From NCBI GenBank assembly GCA_963082875.1, contig OY720098.1, positions 310,001 through 374,000 on the forward strand: 64,000 bases of DNA, in the 5' to 3' direction. The position numbers and the translations under genes were made by a program. The notes beneath the pieces are model-generated. The model saw only the letters and a list, made by a program, of their open reading frames with translations. It had not been told where the DNA came from and made no database searches. Positions 26,559 through 39,521 of the stretch are shown one piece after another. The stretch comes from Corella eumyota (taxonomy: Eukaryota > Chordata > Ascidiacea > Phlebobranchia > Corellidae). Each line of letters begins with the position of its first letter. Positions within the stretch are counted from its first letter, which is position 1.

Positions 26559-29500
26559 TTAAACAACAACCATTATCGCATAAGAAATTTCTCTTTTTGT
26601 TTCAGCAATAATTGTCCACTTGTTGTTTGTGGGATCAAATACTTCAATGGAATTAACTGGGCCCCTAAACCTAAATAATAAAACAATAAACCAGAGTTTA
26701 ATAAATTATTACAAACTAAATATTTAGTTTAACTTACCCTTCATCCTCTCCCCCAACAACATAAATCTTGCCATCTACAACTGAGGCACAGTGACCATAT
26801 CGAGCCTTGTTCAGTGGTGCACTATCTGACCAGGTTTCTGTGGAAATGTTGTATTTGATCACTGATGAAACAGCACCATTTTGATATCCACCTTAATTAA
26901 GTTATAAAAATTAGTTAACTTAAATAATATAAAACTTTAAACACAAAAGAATCACTTTAACATTGTAAAATATTTTTATAGAGTTATACTAATTATGTTA
27001 CTAGATAAAAATTACATGTAAAATAACAAATACTTACCGATAACAAATATGTGATCATCTAAAACTACAGCTGCATGAGCATTTATACCATATTTCATTG
27101 AAGCAATAAGAGACCACTTTTGTTTATCAAAATCAAAACATTCTGAAGAACTTAATGTTTTACCTTTATCATTAATTCCTCCGATTGCGAATAATTTACC
27201 TGAACAAATCAATTAAAATAAAATATACATTTACAAACCAAATTAAACTTATGAAAATATAATACTTAAAAAATGTTGTCTAGAAATTATAATAATTTGT
27301 TTTTAATATTTTTAAAACTTATATTATTAAACTAAAACTTTTTTTTTAAATTACCCAATAATTAAATAATTTTTTCTTTACATTTTAATTTGTTTTGTAA
27401 AAACATTAAATTAAATTTATTCAATTAAAAAACAATTTGCTTAAAGACACAAACAAAATAGCAGAATGGTCACTAGTGATGTCATAATGAGCTAGTTTTA
27501 TAAATTAAAATTTAGATGTCACTCAAAGTTGCAGCCAAAATAATCAAATTATTTAAATTATTTGCTTAATTATCAATCTTAAGTTAATCTTAAGACCAAG
27601 TTATTTTTGACCCAAACAAAGTTAAATTTTTGTAACACTGCTTAATGATTAATTTTTTTTAAATATTTTTTAAACTTATCGTTGTATTAAGACACTTTTT
27701 TTAATTATTTAGTAAACTATCTTAAAACATTTATTAATACAATAAAACCTTAAATTGTTTACCTCTTGCAGCAAGTAATGCATGTCCTCTTCGTGAAACA
27801 ATCATGTCAGGAATATTTCCTCTTTTATTTGTCCTCACATCCAAGAATTCCTCACTTGATAAAGTTTTATAATTTTTATCTCCGCCTCCAGTTGTGTAAA
27901 TACAATCTACAACATTTATAAACTAAACAGATTGTTTTTTCATTTTATTATAATCTTGTCATATGTAAAACATTTAGAAACTACTTAGATTGGTTTGTAG
28001 TTGAAATAATAACTGTGCTTTAAAGTAAAAATAAGGTTAAATCTTAATGTTTAAACAATAATAACTAAAGTGCAAATTGCAGTTATACCAACAAACCCAA
28101 TAAAGCAAACAATAAAGTGAATAAACCAACCATTTATGACAGCTGATGATGCATAACACCGAGCTTGTTTCATTGGAGGTTCAAGTTTCCATTGTGGATC
28201 TACCTCATCTAACTTTAAACTCTCAACAGAAGATTTACCCTCCCCTCCCATGATGAAAACTTGGTTGTTGACAACAGCAGCTGAAGCTCCAAACCTTTCT
28301 TCATTTAATTCCTGTAAATAAAAAATTTCGCTAAATTCTAATCCTAATATAAGTGTATTGATCTTAGATGTCTATAATTTTATAATGTAAATCTTAAAAA
28401 ATACAAATTCCACATTTTTTGCTAACGTAATGCATTATACATTATTAAATCACAGCATTTTGATTAATTTTAATATTTAAAAAATTAACTGAACGAAATA
28501 TAATTTTAGAAAAGACAACTAACTGGTATCTGAGTCCATTGTTTTGTAACAGAGTCAAACAAAATAGATTCTTTTTCATAATTATGTCCTCCCATTATAA
28601 GTAACTTTGTTGGAACTGCAACTATAAAAATAAAATCACTGTGTTTAAAAAGTAAAATAATATTTAAACTTATTTATTTAATTTAATTGTTTCTTATTTT
28701 AATGTTAATTTTATTTGTGAATGCAATATTAATCCCAATTATAACCTTTTTCTATATCAGGAACAAACTGAACAATAGCAGAAATAATTGCTTGATTACA
28801 TTCTAGCGAACTCATAATGAAGCCCTGAAATAAAAATATTTTTAAAACAAATAAACTAAATAAAAATGCTTCATTTAATATCATTTGAATAATGTTTCAT
28901 TTCAATTTATAATCATTTAACTGACCTCTTTCATAACAACTTGTTGTAGAAATTCTCTGCCTAATTTAAGAAGATCAAGAGATTGAAACAATTGGTTGAC
29001 ATGTTTCTGTCGTTCATTGCTGTCATGTTTTATCCAATTTATCATCGCATTGTAAACTATCTGCTCAGATGAAACCTGTGTTTAAAAATGTTTAAAATAA
29101 TTTAAACAGGTTAAATTTAATCTTGTCTAAGATAGTATGAGTATTTATTTAGAAAATAATCATCAATAAAAATGGCTTTTCTAAAAAAAAAATTAATGTA
29201 AAAAAAGTGAAAAAGTAGTTCCATAAAAAAATATTTTGAATATAAATAGTTCTAGTGCAATACTTTGTTTCAGGAGCAAATTAAAATAATATTTGTACAA
29301 GATTAATTTGGCAATTTAAAAAAAAATTTTATAAACTTTTGAAAGCCGTGCCTTCTAAACATAGTAAAACTTATATTACCTTCTTTTCTTTTAATTTTAG
29401 AATAGAAAGCAAATCCTCGTAACAAAGTTTAATAAATTCTTGCTTTGATGCAACTCTTTCAAAATTCTCAGCAATCATTTTCTGGGCTCCTTGCTTTAAG

Positions 29501-30377
29501 TTTTCAAGGTTGTATCTTTGAGAATAAGCCAGCATGGTTAAACAATTCTCAACATCAACAACGGTTTGCACAAATTCTCCACAAAACTTTCGAAGTTCTA
29601 AAATTAAAATGTTGTCTCATTCTTGAGTTAAATTTGAGTATAATATTTAAATAAAATTAATAATAATAATTATGATAAAACTTTAAATATATCAAAATGA
29701 TTTAAATAACTTAAATATAATTTAACTTTTAACAAAAATTTACATGCTACCCTATTGTTATTGAAATTTTATTAATTTTACTGGTAATCTGTAGATAATT
29801 TGCAGCTTTCATAATTTCAAAGACATTTTCTTCAGTTATTAGGATTTTTGCAGTGTAGGCATAATCTAAAATAAGTTCCATAATTTCCGAGCTTATTCCT
29901 TGGATCTTTACAATGGGATTGTATTTCTCTCTCATCTGTAAAAATATAAAGTTGACTGAAAAGACAATATTATTGTATTGGCAAGACCACCATTTTACAT
30001 TTAAAAATGCTACCATTTTTTTACAGCCATTTAACAAATTTGAAGTAGAACCATATTAAATAAATTTAAACAATTGCCAAATTTTTACGAATAAGTAGTT
30101 TTTAAAATGTTTTTTTTTACCTCAGTTGTAAACATTGTTTTAAAGAAAACACAAAAAAATGCGAGAATGTTTTTGTGAGCGGAATGCTTCTTTGTTCCAT
30201 CATTGATTGTTACATCACAAAACTCTTTGTCTTCATTTCTATCTCTAAAATAAAACATTAAATAAATATTTAGTTTTAAAATAATAAATCAACCAACAGT
30301 ATATCAATAACAAACCTGTTTAACTCTTCAAATATTTCATTAATGTGGTCATCCTCAAATTGTTGACTTCGCACCAT
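26559..30377 (-). CDS. K8: intact BTB-BACK-Kelch protein (545 aa)
   Basis: Exons: E1 30316-30377, E2 30121-30244, E3 29782-29935, E4 29380-29597, E5 28926-29075, E6 28746-28824, E7 28524-28621, E8 28131-28311, E9 27763-27906, E10 27038-27199, E11 26738-26891, E12 26559-26670. All open and in phase. Class S in E6 and E7. Post-doublet loops: HNYEKE, EGKSS, GDKNYK, INDKGK, YQNGA and EDEGFR. Turns: RFGAS, RCYAS, RRGHA, YGINAH. Within E9 the usual VPRR is VSRR. In E1 the acidic stretch reads EDDH instead of EGDH. E12 carries Ile for Thr just before the terminal MVVV strand that closes the propeller. Confidence 0.92.
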
Positions 30378-30971
30378 TTTTAAACAAATTTAAACAACAT
30401 TAACAACAAACCTAAAACCTTGAAACAAAATTGTAATTAGTAAAACTACAGTGATTAGAAAATGCATAAAAGTAATTAAAATTTAATTAAAAGCACAAAA
30501 TGTTAAAAAAAGTTATAAAAAATTAAATTTTCAATGCAAAGTTATGAAAAATAAAAATAAATGTATTTTAACTAAAAATTAATTAAAAAAAGCATTAAAA
30601 AGTTTAAAATATAATTTCCAATTATTTAAATTAAAAATCTTAATTTGAATCATAGAATAAAAACAATTGTTTTACATATTACTAGTTTTAAAAACAAAAT
30701 ACTCAGTAATTACTTAGGCATAAACAAATTTAAAAAACAAAACAATCAATAAATAAAAAACATAAAAATTAAAAATATATACCCTATTAAAATAACTTTA
30801 CTGAAAAAAATCGTATCATACATTTTATTAAAATTTTAAAATTTAAAATAATTTTTAAAAGCACCAATAATAAAGTTAAATCTTTGATAAAGTATTATTA
30901 CTACTTGTATTGTTACTGTGTAAAGGTAATTAAATAACAAGTTGTGACATCATAAACAGAATAATAAATTA
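30378..30971 (-). promoter_or_regulatory. Spacer upstream of K8, type X
   Basis: A 594-bp spacer with the acceptor-like AG at the complement of 30412-30413. No coding or RNA gene seen. Confidence 0.45.
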
Positions 30972-33900
30972 TTAAACAACAACCATTGTAGCATAAGATA
31001 TTTCTCTTTTTGTTTCAGCAATGATTGTCCACTTGTTGTTCGTCGGATCAAATACTTCAATGGAATTAACTGGGCCCCTAAACCTAAATAATAAAACAAT
31101 AAACCAGAGTTTAATAAATTATTACAAACTAAATATTTAGTTTAACTTACCCTTTACCCCAGCCCCCAACAACATAAATCTTGCCATCTACAACTGAGGC
31201 ACAGTGAACATATCGAGCCTTGTTCATTGGTGCAACTTCTGACCGGGTATCTGTGGAAATGTTGTATTTGATCACCGATGAAACACCACCATTTTGATAT
31301 CCACCTTAATTAAGTTATAAAAATTAGGTAACTTATATGTTATAAAACTTTAAACACAAAAGAATCACTTTAACATTGTAAATTATTTTTATAGAGTTAT
31401 ACTAATTATGTTATTAGATAAAAATTACATGCAAAATAACAAATACATACCAGTTACAAATATGTGATCATCCAAAACTACAGCTGCATGAGCATTTATA
31501 CCATATTTCATTGGAGAAATAAGAGACCACTTTTGTTCATCAAAATCAAAACATTCTGATGAACTTAAACTTTCATCTATATCATCCCTACCACCAATTG
31601 CAAATAATTTACCTAAACAAATCAATTAAAACAAAATATACATTTACAAACCAAATTAAACTTATAAAAATTTAATACTTAAAAAATGTTGTCTAAAATT
31701 TTTAATAATTTGTTTTTAATATTTTTAAAACTTATATTATAAAACTAAAACTTTTTTAAAAAAATATTAACCAATAATTAAATAATTTTTTCTTTACATT
31801 TTAATTTGTTTTGTAAAAACATTAAATTAAATTTATTTAATTAAAAAACAATTTGTTTAAAGACACAAACAATATAGCAGAATGGTCACTAGTGATGTCA
31901 TAATGAGCTAGTTTTATGAATTAAAATTTAGATGTCACTCAAAGTTGCAGCCAAAATAATTAAATTATTTAAATTATTTGCTTAATTATCAATCTTAAGT
32001 TAATCTTAAGACCAAGTTATTTTTTACCCAAACAAAGTTAAATTTTTGTAACACTGTTTAATGATTATTTTTTTTAAATATTTTTTAAACATATCGTTGT
32101 ATTAAAACACCTTTTTTTATTATTGAGTAAACTATCTTAAAACATTTATTAATACAATAAAAATTTTAACTTGTTTACCTCTTGCAGCAAGTAATGCATG
32201 TTCATATCGTGGAACAATCATGTCAGGAATATTTCCTCTTTTATTTGTCCTCACATCCAAGAATTCCACACTTGATAAAGTTTTAATATTTTCATCTCGG
32301 CCCCCAGTTGTATAAATACAATCTACAACAATTATAAACTAAAGAGATTGTTTTTTATTTTATTATAATCTTGTCATATGTAAAACATTTAAAAACTACT
32401 TAGATTGGTTTTGAAGTTTAAATAATAACTGTGCTTTAAAGTAAAAATAAGGTAAAATCTTAATGTGTAAATTAATAATAACTAAAGTGCAAATTGCAGT
32501 TATACCAACAAACCTAATAAAGCAAACAATAAAGTTAATAAACCAACCATTTATGACAGCTGATGATGCAGACCACCGAGCTTGTTTCATTGGACTTTCA
32601 ACTTTCCATTGCGGATCTACTTCATCTAACTTTAAACTCTCAACAGAAGATTTAATCAAACCTCCCATGATGAAAACTTGTTTGTTGACAACAGCAGATG
32701 AAGCTCCCCACCTTTCTTCATTTAATTCCTTAAAATAATAAAAGTTTATAAATTTCTAAATGCAAACAAATTTAAAAAAGTGTAAATTAAACATCATATT
32801 TAAACTGTATAAATTTTAAACATTAAAACATTTAGATTTTAAAACAAAAAAAAAACTAAAAATCAACTTACGGGCATCTGAGTCCATTGGTTTGTAACAG
32901 TATCAAACAAAACAACATTTTTTTTATTGGGGGAACTCCCTCCCGTTACAAGTAACTTTGTTGGAACTGCAACTATAAAAATAAAATCACTGTGTTTAAA
33001 AAGTAAAATATTATTTAAACAAAAATGTTTCTATTTTCTATTTAAATGTTATCATTATTAAAATAAATTAAAATCATCTAAGTTAATTTCAAAAACATAA
33101 TATTAACCTTTTTCTTTATCAGGAACAAACTTAACGGTAGCGGAAATAATTAAATGAGAACATTCCAATGAATTCATAATCAAACCCTAAAATAAAAATA
33201 ACTTTTAAAACAACTTAATCAACCTTGAAATGCTGATTATTTAACATTTATTTTATTTATATTATAAATAATTTAACTGACCTCTTTCATAACAACTTGT
33301 TGTAGAAATTCTCTGTCAAATTTAAGAAGATCAAGAGATTGAAACAATTGGTTAACATGTTTCTGTCGTTCATTGTTGTCATGTTTTATCCAATTTATTA
33401 TCGCATTGTAAACTATCTGCTCAGATAAAACCTGTGTTTAAAAATATTTAAAATATTTTAAACAGGTTGAATTTAATCTTGTCTAAGATAGTATGAGTAT
33501 TTATTTAGAAAATACTTATAAATGAAAATGGCTTTTCTAAAAAAAAATTAATGTAAAGAAAGTGAAAAGGTAGTTCCATAAAAAAATATTTTGAATATAA
33601 ATAGTTCTAGTGCAATACTTTGTTTCAGGAGCAAATTAAAATAATATTTGTACAAGTTTAATTTGGCAATTAAAAAAAAAATTTATAAACTTTTGAAAGC
33701 CGTGTCTTCTGAACATAGTAAAACTTATATTACCTTCTTTTCTTTTAATTTTAGAATAGAAAGTAAATCCTCGAAACAAAGTTTAATAAATTCTTGCTTT
33801 GATGCAATTTTTTCAAAATTCTCGACAATCATTTTCTGGGCTCCTTGCTTTAAGTTTTTAAGGTTGTATCTTTGAGAATAAGCCAGCATGGTTAAACAAT

Positions 33901-34738
33901 TCTCAACATCAACAATGGTTTGCAGAAATTCTTCACAAAACTTTCGAAGTTCTAAATTTAAATGTTGTCTCATTCTTAAGTTAAATGAGAATAATATTTA
34001 AATAAAATTAAATATATACATAATTATGACAAAACATTAAATATAAAAAAAAAAATTTAAATAACGTAATTATAATTTAACTACTTGGTTTTAACAAAAA
34101 TTTACATGCTACCCTATTGTTATTGAAATTTTAATAATTTTACTGTTAATCTGTAGATAATTTGCAGCTTCCATAATTTCAAAAACATTTTCTTCGGTTA
34201 TCAGGATTTTCGCAGTGTAGGCATAATCTAAAATAAGGTCCATAATTTCCGAGCTTATTCCTTGGATCTTTACAATGGGATTGTATTTCTCTTTCATCTG
34301 TAAAAATATAAAGTTGACTGAAAAGACAACATTATTGTATTGGTATGACCACCATTTTACATTTAAAAATGCTACCATTTTTATAATATCTATTTTATAA
34401 AATTTAGTAAACCCACATTGCATTAATTTTAAATTTTTGCAAAATATTTGAAAATCAACAGTTTTTAAAATGTTTTTTTACCTCAGTTGTAAACATTGTT
34501 TTAAAGAAAACACAAAAAAATGCGAGAATGTTTTTGTGAGCGGAATGCTTCTTTGTTCCATCGTTGATTGTAACATCACAAAACTCTTTGTCTTCATTCC
34601 TATCTCTAAAATAAAACATTAAATAAATATTTAGTTTTAAAATAATAAATCAACCAACAGTATATCAATAACAAACCTGTTTAACTCTTCAAATATTTCA
34701 TTAATGTGGTCACCCTCAAATTGTTGACTTCGCACCAT
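30972..34738 (-). CDS. K9: intact BTB-BACK-Kelch protein (546 aa)
   Basis: Exons: E1 34677-34738, E2 34482-34605, E3 34144-34297, E4 33734-33951, E5 33282-33431, E6 33108-33186, E7 32872-32972, E8 32548-32728, E9 32179-32322, E10 31451-31612, E11 31151-31304, E12 30972-31083. All open. Class N in E6 (GLIMNSLECS) and E7, yet intron 8 is of the type normally found with class S copies, so this gene is a mosaic. Blade 1 has Thr-Gly-Gly (VTGGSSPN) in place of Met-Gly-Gly. Loops: SSPNKK, LIKSS, RDENIK, RDDIDE, YQNGG, WGKGFR. Turns: RWSAS, RYEHA, YGINAH, RYVHC. The E4 sequence has Glu for Gly in FCEEF and Val for Ala in IVENF. Upstream spacer is type Y. Confidence 0.92.
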
Positions 34739-35291
34739 TTTTAAACAAATTTAAACAACATTAACAACAAACCTAACCCCTTGAAACAAAATTGTGATTA
34801 GTAAAACTACAGTGATTAGAAAATGCATAAAAGTAATTAAACTTTAATTACAAGCACAAATACTATCAAAATCATCAAAAATAAAATTTTAAATTGCATT
34901 CTAACGTAAATAAATTTTGAAAAAACAACTGCAATTATTTTAAAGTACAATTAAATAAATCAAAATATCTAACTTGAAATCATAAAAAAAATTTGTTTTA
35001 AATATTACTAGTTCTAAGAAAGAAAAATTACACAATTTAGGCCTAAACAAATACAGGCAAAAAACAATTAAATAACAAAAATAAAGATTAAAAATATCTT
35101 CCTTAACAAAATAACTTAAATGATAAAACATTTTTCAATAAATTTAATTAATATTTTTAGTTTTAGAATAGTTTTTTAATACCACCAATAATAAAGTTAA
35201 AATGTTCAATAAAGTTGTAACACTAATTTTATTGTTACTGTATAAACCTAACATAATTAACAAGTTGTGACATCATAAACAGAAATTGTTA
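34739..35291 (-). promoter_or_regulatory. Spacer upstream of K9, type Y
   Basis: A 553-bp spacer of the second class. The acceptor-like AG at the complement of 34773-34774 is kept although the pyrimidine run before it is altered (AAGGGGTTAG). Confidence 0.45.
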
Positions 35292-38200
35292 TTAAACAAC
35301 AACCATTGTAGCATGATATATTTTACTTTCTGTTTCAGCAATGATTGTCCACTTGCTGTTCGTCGGATCAAATACTTCAATGGAATTAAGTGAACCCCTA
35401 AACCTAAATAATAAAACAATAAACCAGAGTTTAATAAATTATTACAAACTAAATATTTAGTTTAACTTACCCTTTATCCTTGCCCCCAACAACATAAATC
35501 TTGCCATCTACAACTGAGGCACAGTGATAACATCGAGCCTTGTTCAGTGGTGCAATATCTGACCAGGTATCTGTGGAAATGTTGTATTTGATCACCAATG
35601 AAACAGCACCATTTTGATATCCTCCTTAATTAGGTTTAATAATAGGTAATTGAAATAGATAATTAAAATAAATAAATAAATAATATAACATTACACTGTA
35701 AACTTTTTTTATGAATTCAAACCAGTAATGTTTTAAAAATTAAATATAAAATAACAAATACATACCACTAACAAATATGTGATCATCTAAAACTACAGCT
35801 GCATGATTATTTACACAATATTTCATTGGAGAAATAAGAGACCACTTTTGTTCATCAAAATCAAAACATTCTGAAGAACTTAATGTTTTACCTTCATCAT
35901 TAATTCCCCCGATTGCAAATAATTTACCTAAACAAATCAATTAAAATATACATTTACAAACCAAATTAAACTTATGAAAATTTAATACATAAAAAATGTT
36001 GTCTAAAATTTTTAATAATTTGCTTTTACTAATTTTAAAACTTATATTATTAAACTAAACTTTTTTTTTTAAATTAACCAATAATTAAATAATTTTTTCT
36101 TTACATTTTAATTTGTTTTGTAAAAACATTAAATTAAATTTATTCAATTAAAAAACAATTTGTTTAAAGACACAAACAATATAGCAGAATGGTCACTAGT
36201 GATGTCATAATGAGCTAGTTTTATGAATTAAAATTTAGATGCCACTCAAAGTTGCAGCAAAAATAATCAAATTATTTAAATTATTTTCTTAATTATTAAT
36301 CTTAATTTAATCTTAAGACCGAGTTATTTTTGACCCAAACAAAGTTAAATTTTTGTAACACTGCTTAATGATTATTTTTTTAAATATTTTTTAAACTTAT
36401 CGTTGTATTAAAAAACCTTTTTTAATTATTTTGTAAACTATCTTAAAACATTTATTAATACAATAAAACCTTAACTTGTTTACCTCTTGCAGCAAGTAAT
36501 GCATGGTTTCTTCGTGAAACAATCATGTTAGGAATATTTCCTCTTTTATTTGTCCTCACATCCAAGAATTCCTCACTTGATAAAGTTTCATCTTTATCTC
36601 GACCTCCAGTTGTGTAAATACAATCTACAACAATTATAAACTAAACAGATTGCATTTTTATTTTTATTATAATCTTGCCATATGTAATACAGTAGAAAAC
36701 TTAAAAGATTTAATATCAATAACTAAAGTGCTAAGTGCAATAAAAATAAAACCCAACTAGTCAAACACTAAGATTAATAAACCAACCATTTATGACAGCT
36801 GATGATGCAACCCACCGAGCTTGTTTCTTTGGAGGTTCAACTTTCCATTGTGGATCTACCTCATCTAACTTTAAACTCTCAACAGAAGATTTACCATCCC
36901 CTCCCATGATGAAAACTTGATTGTTGACAACAGCAGATGAAGCTCCATACCTTTCTTCATTTAATTCCTGTAAATAAAAAATTTCGCTAAATTCTAATCC
37001 TAATATAAGTGTATTGATCTTAGATGTCTATAATTTTATAATGTAAATCTTAAAAAATACAAATTCCACATTTTTTGCTAACATATTGCATTATACATTA
37101 TTAAATCACAGCATTTTGATTAATTTTAATATTTAAAAAGTTAACTGAACGAAATATAATTTTAGAAAAGACAACTAACTGGTATCTGAGTCCATTGTTT
37201 TGTAACAGAGTCAAACAAAACAACATTTTTTTCATTGGGGGAACTCCCTCCCATTATAAGTAACTTTGTTGGAACTGCAACTATAAAAATAAAATCACTT
37301 TGTTTAAAAAGTAAAATAATATTTCAACTTGTTTATTTAATTTAAATGTTTCTTATTTTAATGTTAATTTTATTTGTGAATGCAATATTAATCCCAATTA
37401 TAACCTTTTTCTATATCAGGAACAAACTGAACAATAGCAGAAATAATTGCTTGATTACATTCCAGTGAATTCATAATCAAACCCTGAAATAAAAATATTT
37501 TTAAAACAAATAAACTAAATAAAAATGCTTCATTTAATAATATTCAATAATGTTTCATTTCAATTTATAATCATTTAACTGACCTCTTTCATAACAACTT
37601 GTTGTAGAAATTCTCTGCCTAATTTAAGAAGATCAAGAGATTGAAACAACTTGTTGACATGTTTCTGTCGTTCATTGCTGTCATGTTTTATCCAATTTAT
37701 CATCGAATTGTAAACTATTTGCTCAGATAAAACCTGTGTTAAAAAATGTTCAAAATAATTTAAACAGGTTGAATTTAATCTTGTCTAAAATAGTATGAGT
37801 ATTTATTTAGAAAATACTTATCAATGAAAATGGCTTTTCTAAAAAAATAAATAATGTGAAGAAAGTAAAAAAGTAGTTCCATAAAAAAATATTTTGAATA
37901 TAAATAGTTCTAGTGCAATACTTTGTTTCAGAAGCAAATTAAAATAATATTTGTACAAGATTAATTTGGCAATTTAAAAAAAAATTTTTATAAACTTTTG
38001 AAAGCCGTGTCTTCTGAACATAGTAAAACTTATATTACCTTCTTTTCTTTTATTTTTAGAATAGAAAGCAAATCCTCGTAACAAAGTTTAATAAATTCTT
38101 GCTTTGATGCAACTCTTTCAAAATTCTCAGCAATCATTTTCTGAGCTCCTAGCTTTAAGTTTTCAAGGTTGTATCTTTGAGAATAAGCCAGCATGGTTAA

Positions 38201-39007
38201 ACAATTCTCAACATCAACAATGGTTTGCACAAATTCTCCACAAAACTTTCGAAGTTCTAAAATTAAAATGTTGTCTCATTCTTAAGTTACATGAAAATAA
38301 TATTTAAATAAAATTAATAATAATAATTATGACAAATAACTTAAATATAATGTAACTATTCACTTTTAACAAACATTTACATGCTACCCTATCGTTATTA
38401 AAATTTTAATATTTTACTGTTAATTTGTAGATAATTTGCAGCTTCCATAATTTCAAAGACATTTTCTTCGGTTATCAGGATTTTTGCAGTGTAGGCATAA
38501 TCTAAAATAAGTTCCATAATATCCGAGCTTATTCCTTGGATCTTTACAATGGGATTGTATTTCTCTCTCATCTGTAAAAACATAGAGTTGACTGAAAAGA
38601 CAAAATTTTTTGTATTAGCAAGACCACCATTTTACATTTAAAATGCCACCATTTTACAACAGCCATTTTATAAATTTTACTAGAACCACATTGTATTAAT
38701 TTTAAACAAAATATTTGAAAATCAACAATTTTTTAAAATGTTTTTTTTACCTCAGTTGTGAACATTGTTTTAAAGAAAACACAAAAAAATCCGAGAATGT
38801 TTTTGTGAGCGGAATGCTTCTTTGTTCCATCGTTGATTGTAACATCACAAAACTCTTTGTCTTCCTTCCTATCTCTAAAATAAAACATTAAATAAATATT
38901 TAGTTTTAAAATAATAAATCAACTAACAGTATATCAATAACAAACCTGTTTAACTCTTCAAATATTTCATTAATGTGGTCACCCTTAAATTGTTGACTTC
39001 GCACCAT
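35292..39007 (-). CDS. K10: intact, visibly mosaic BTB-BACK-Kelch protein (545 aa)
   Basis: Exons: E1 38946-39007, E2 38751-38874, E3 38418-38571, E4 38039-38256, E5 37584-37733, E6 37405-37483, E7 37180-37280, E8 36787-36967, E9 36484-36624, E10 35766-35927, E11 35471-35624, E12 35292-35403. All open; E9 is one codon shorter than usual without losing frame. E6 starts like class N (GLIMNSLEC) and ends like class S (NQAIISAIVQ), so a recombination point lies inside this 79-base exon. E7 has a class N loop (SSPNEK) but a class S 3' end (WTQIP) and class S intron 7. Other loops: DGKSS, RDKDE, INDEGK, KDKGFR. Turns: RWVAS, YCVNNH, RCYHC. Intron 10 is a variant form shared only with K11. Confidence 0.92.
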
Positions 39008-39521
39008 TTTTAAACAAATTTAAACAACATTAACAACAAACCTAAAACCTTGAAACAAAATTGTAATTAGTAAAACTACAGTGAATAGAAAATGCATAAA
39101 AGTAATTAAACTTTAATTACAAGCACAAATACTATCAAAATAAAATTTTAAATTGCAATCTAACTTAAATAAATTTTGAAAAAAGAACTTTCAATTATTT
39201 TAAAGTTCAATTAAATAAATCAAAATATCTAACTTGAAATCATAAAAAAAACAATTGTTTTTAAATATTACTAGTTCTAAGAAAGAAAAATTACACAATT
39301 TAGGCCTAAACAAATACAGGCAAAAAGCAATTAAATAACAAAACCAAAGATTAAAAATATCTTCCTTAACAAAATAACTTAAATGATAAAACATTTTTCT
39401 ATAAATTTAATTGATATTTTTAGTTTTAAAATAATTTTTTAATATCACCAATAATAAAGTTAAAATGTTCAATAAAGTTGCAACATTATTTTTATTGTTA
39501 CTGTATAAACAGAACTTGTTA
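39008..39521 (-). promoter_or_regulatory. Spacer upstream of K10, type Y, shortened
   Basis: At 514 bp this is the shortest intact spacer. The acceptor-like AG is the complement of 39042-39043. It lacks the usual GTTGTGACATCATAA word close to the stop codon of the next gene. Confidence 0.45.
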
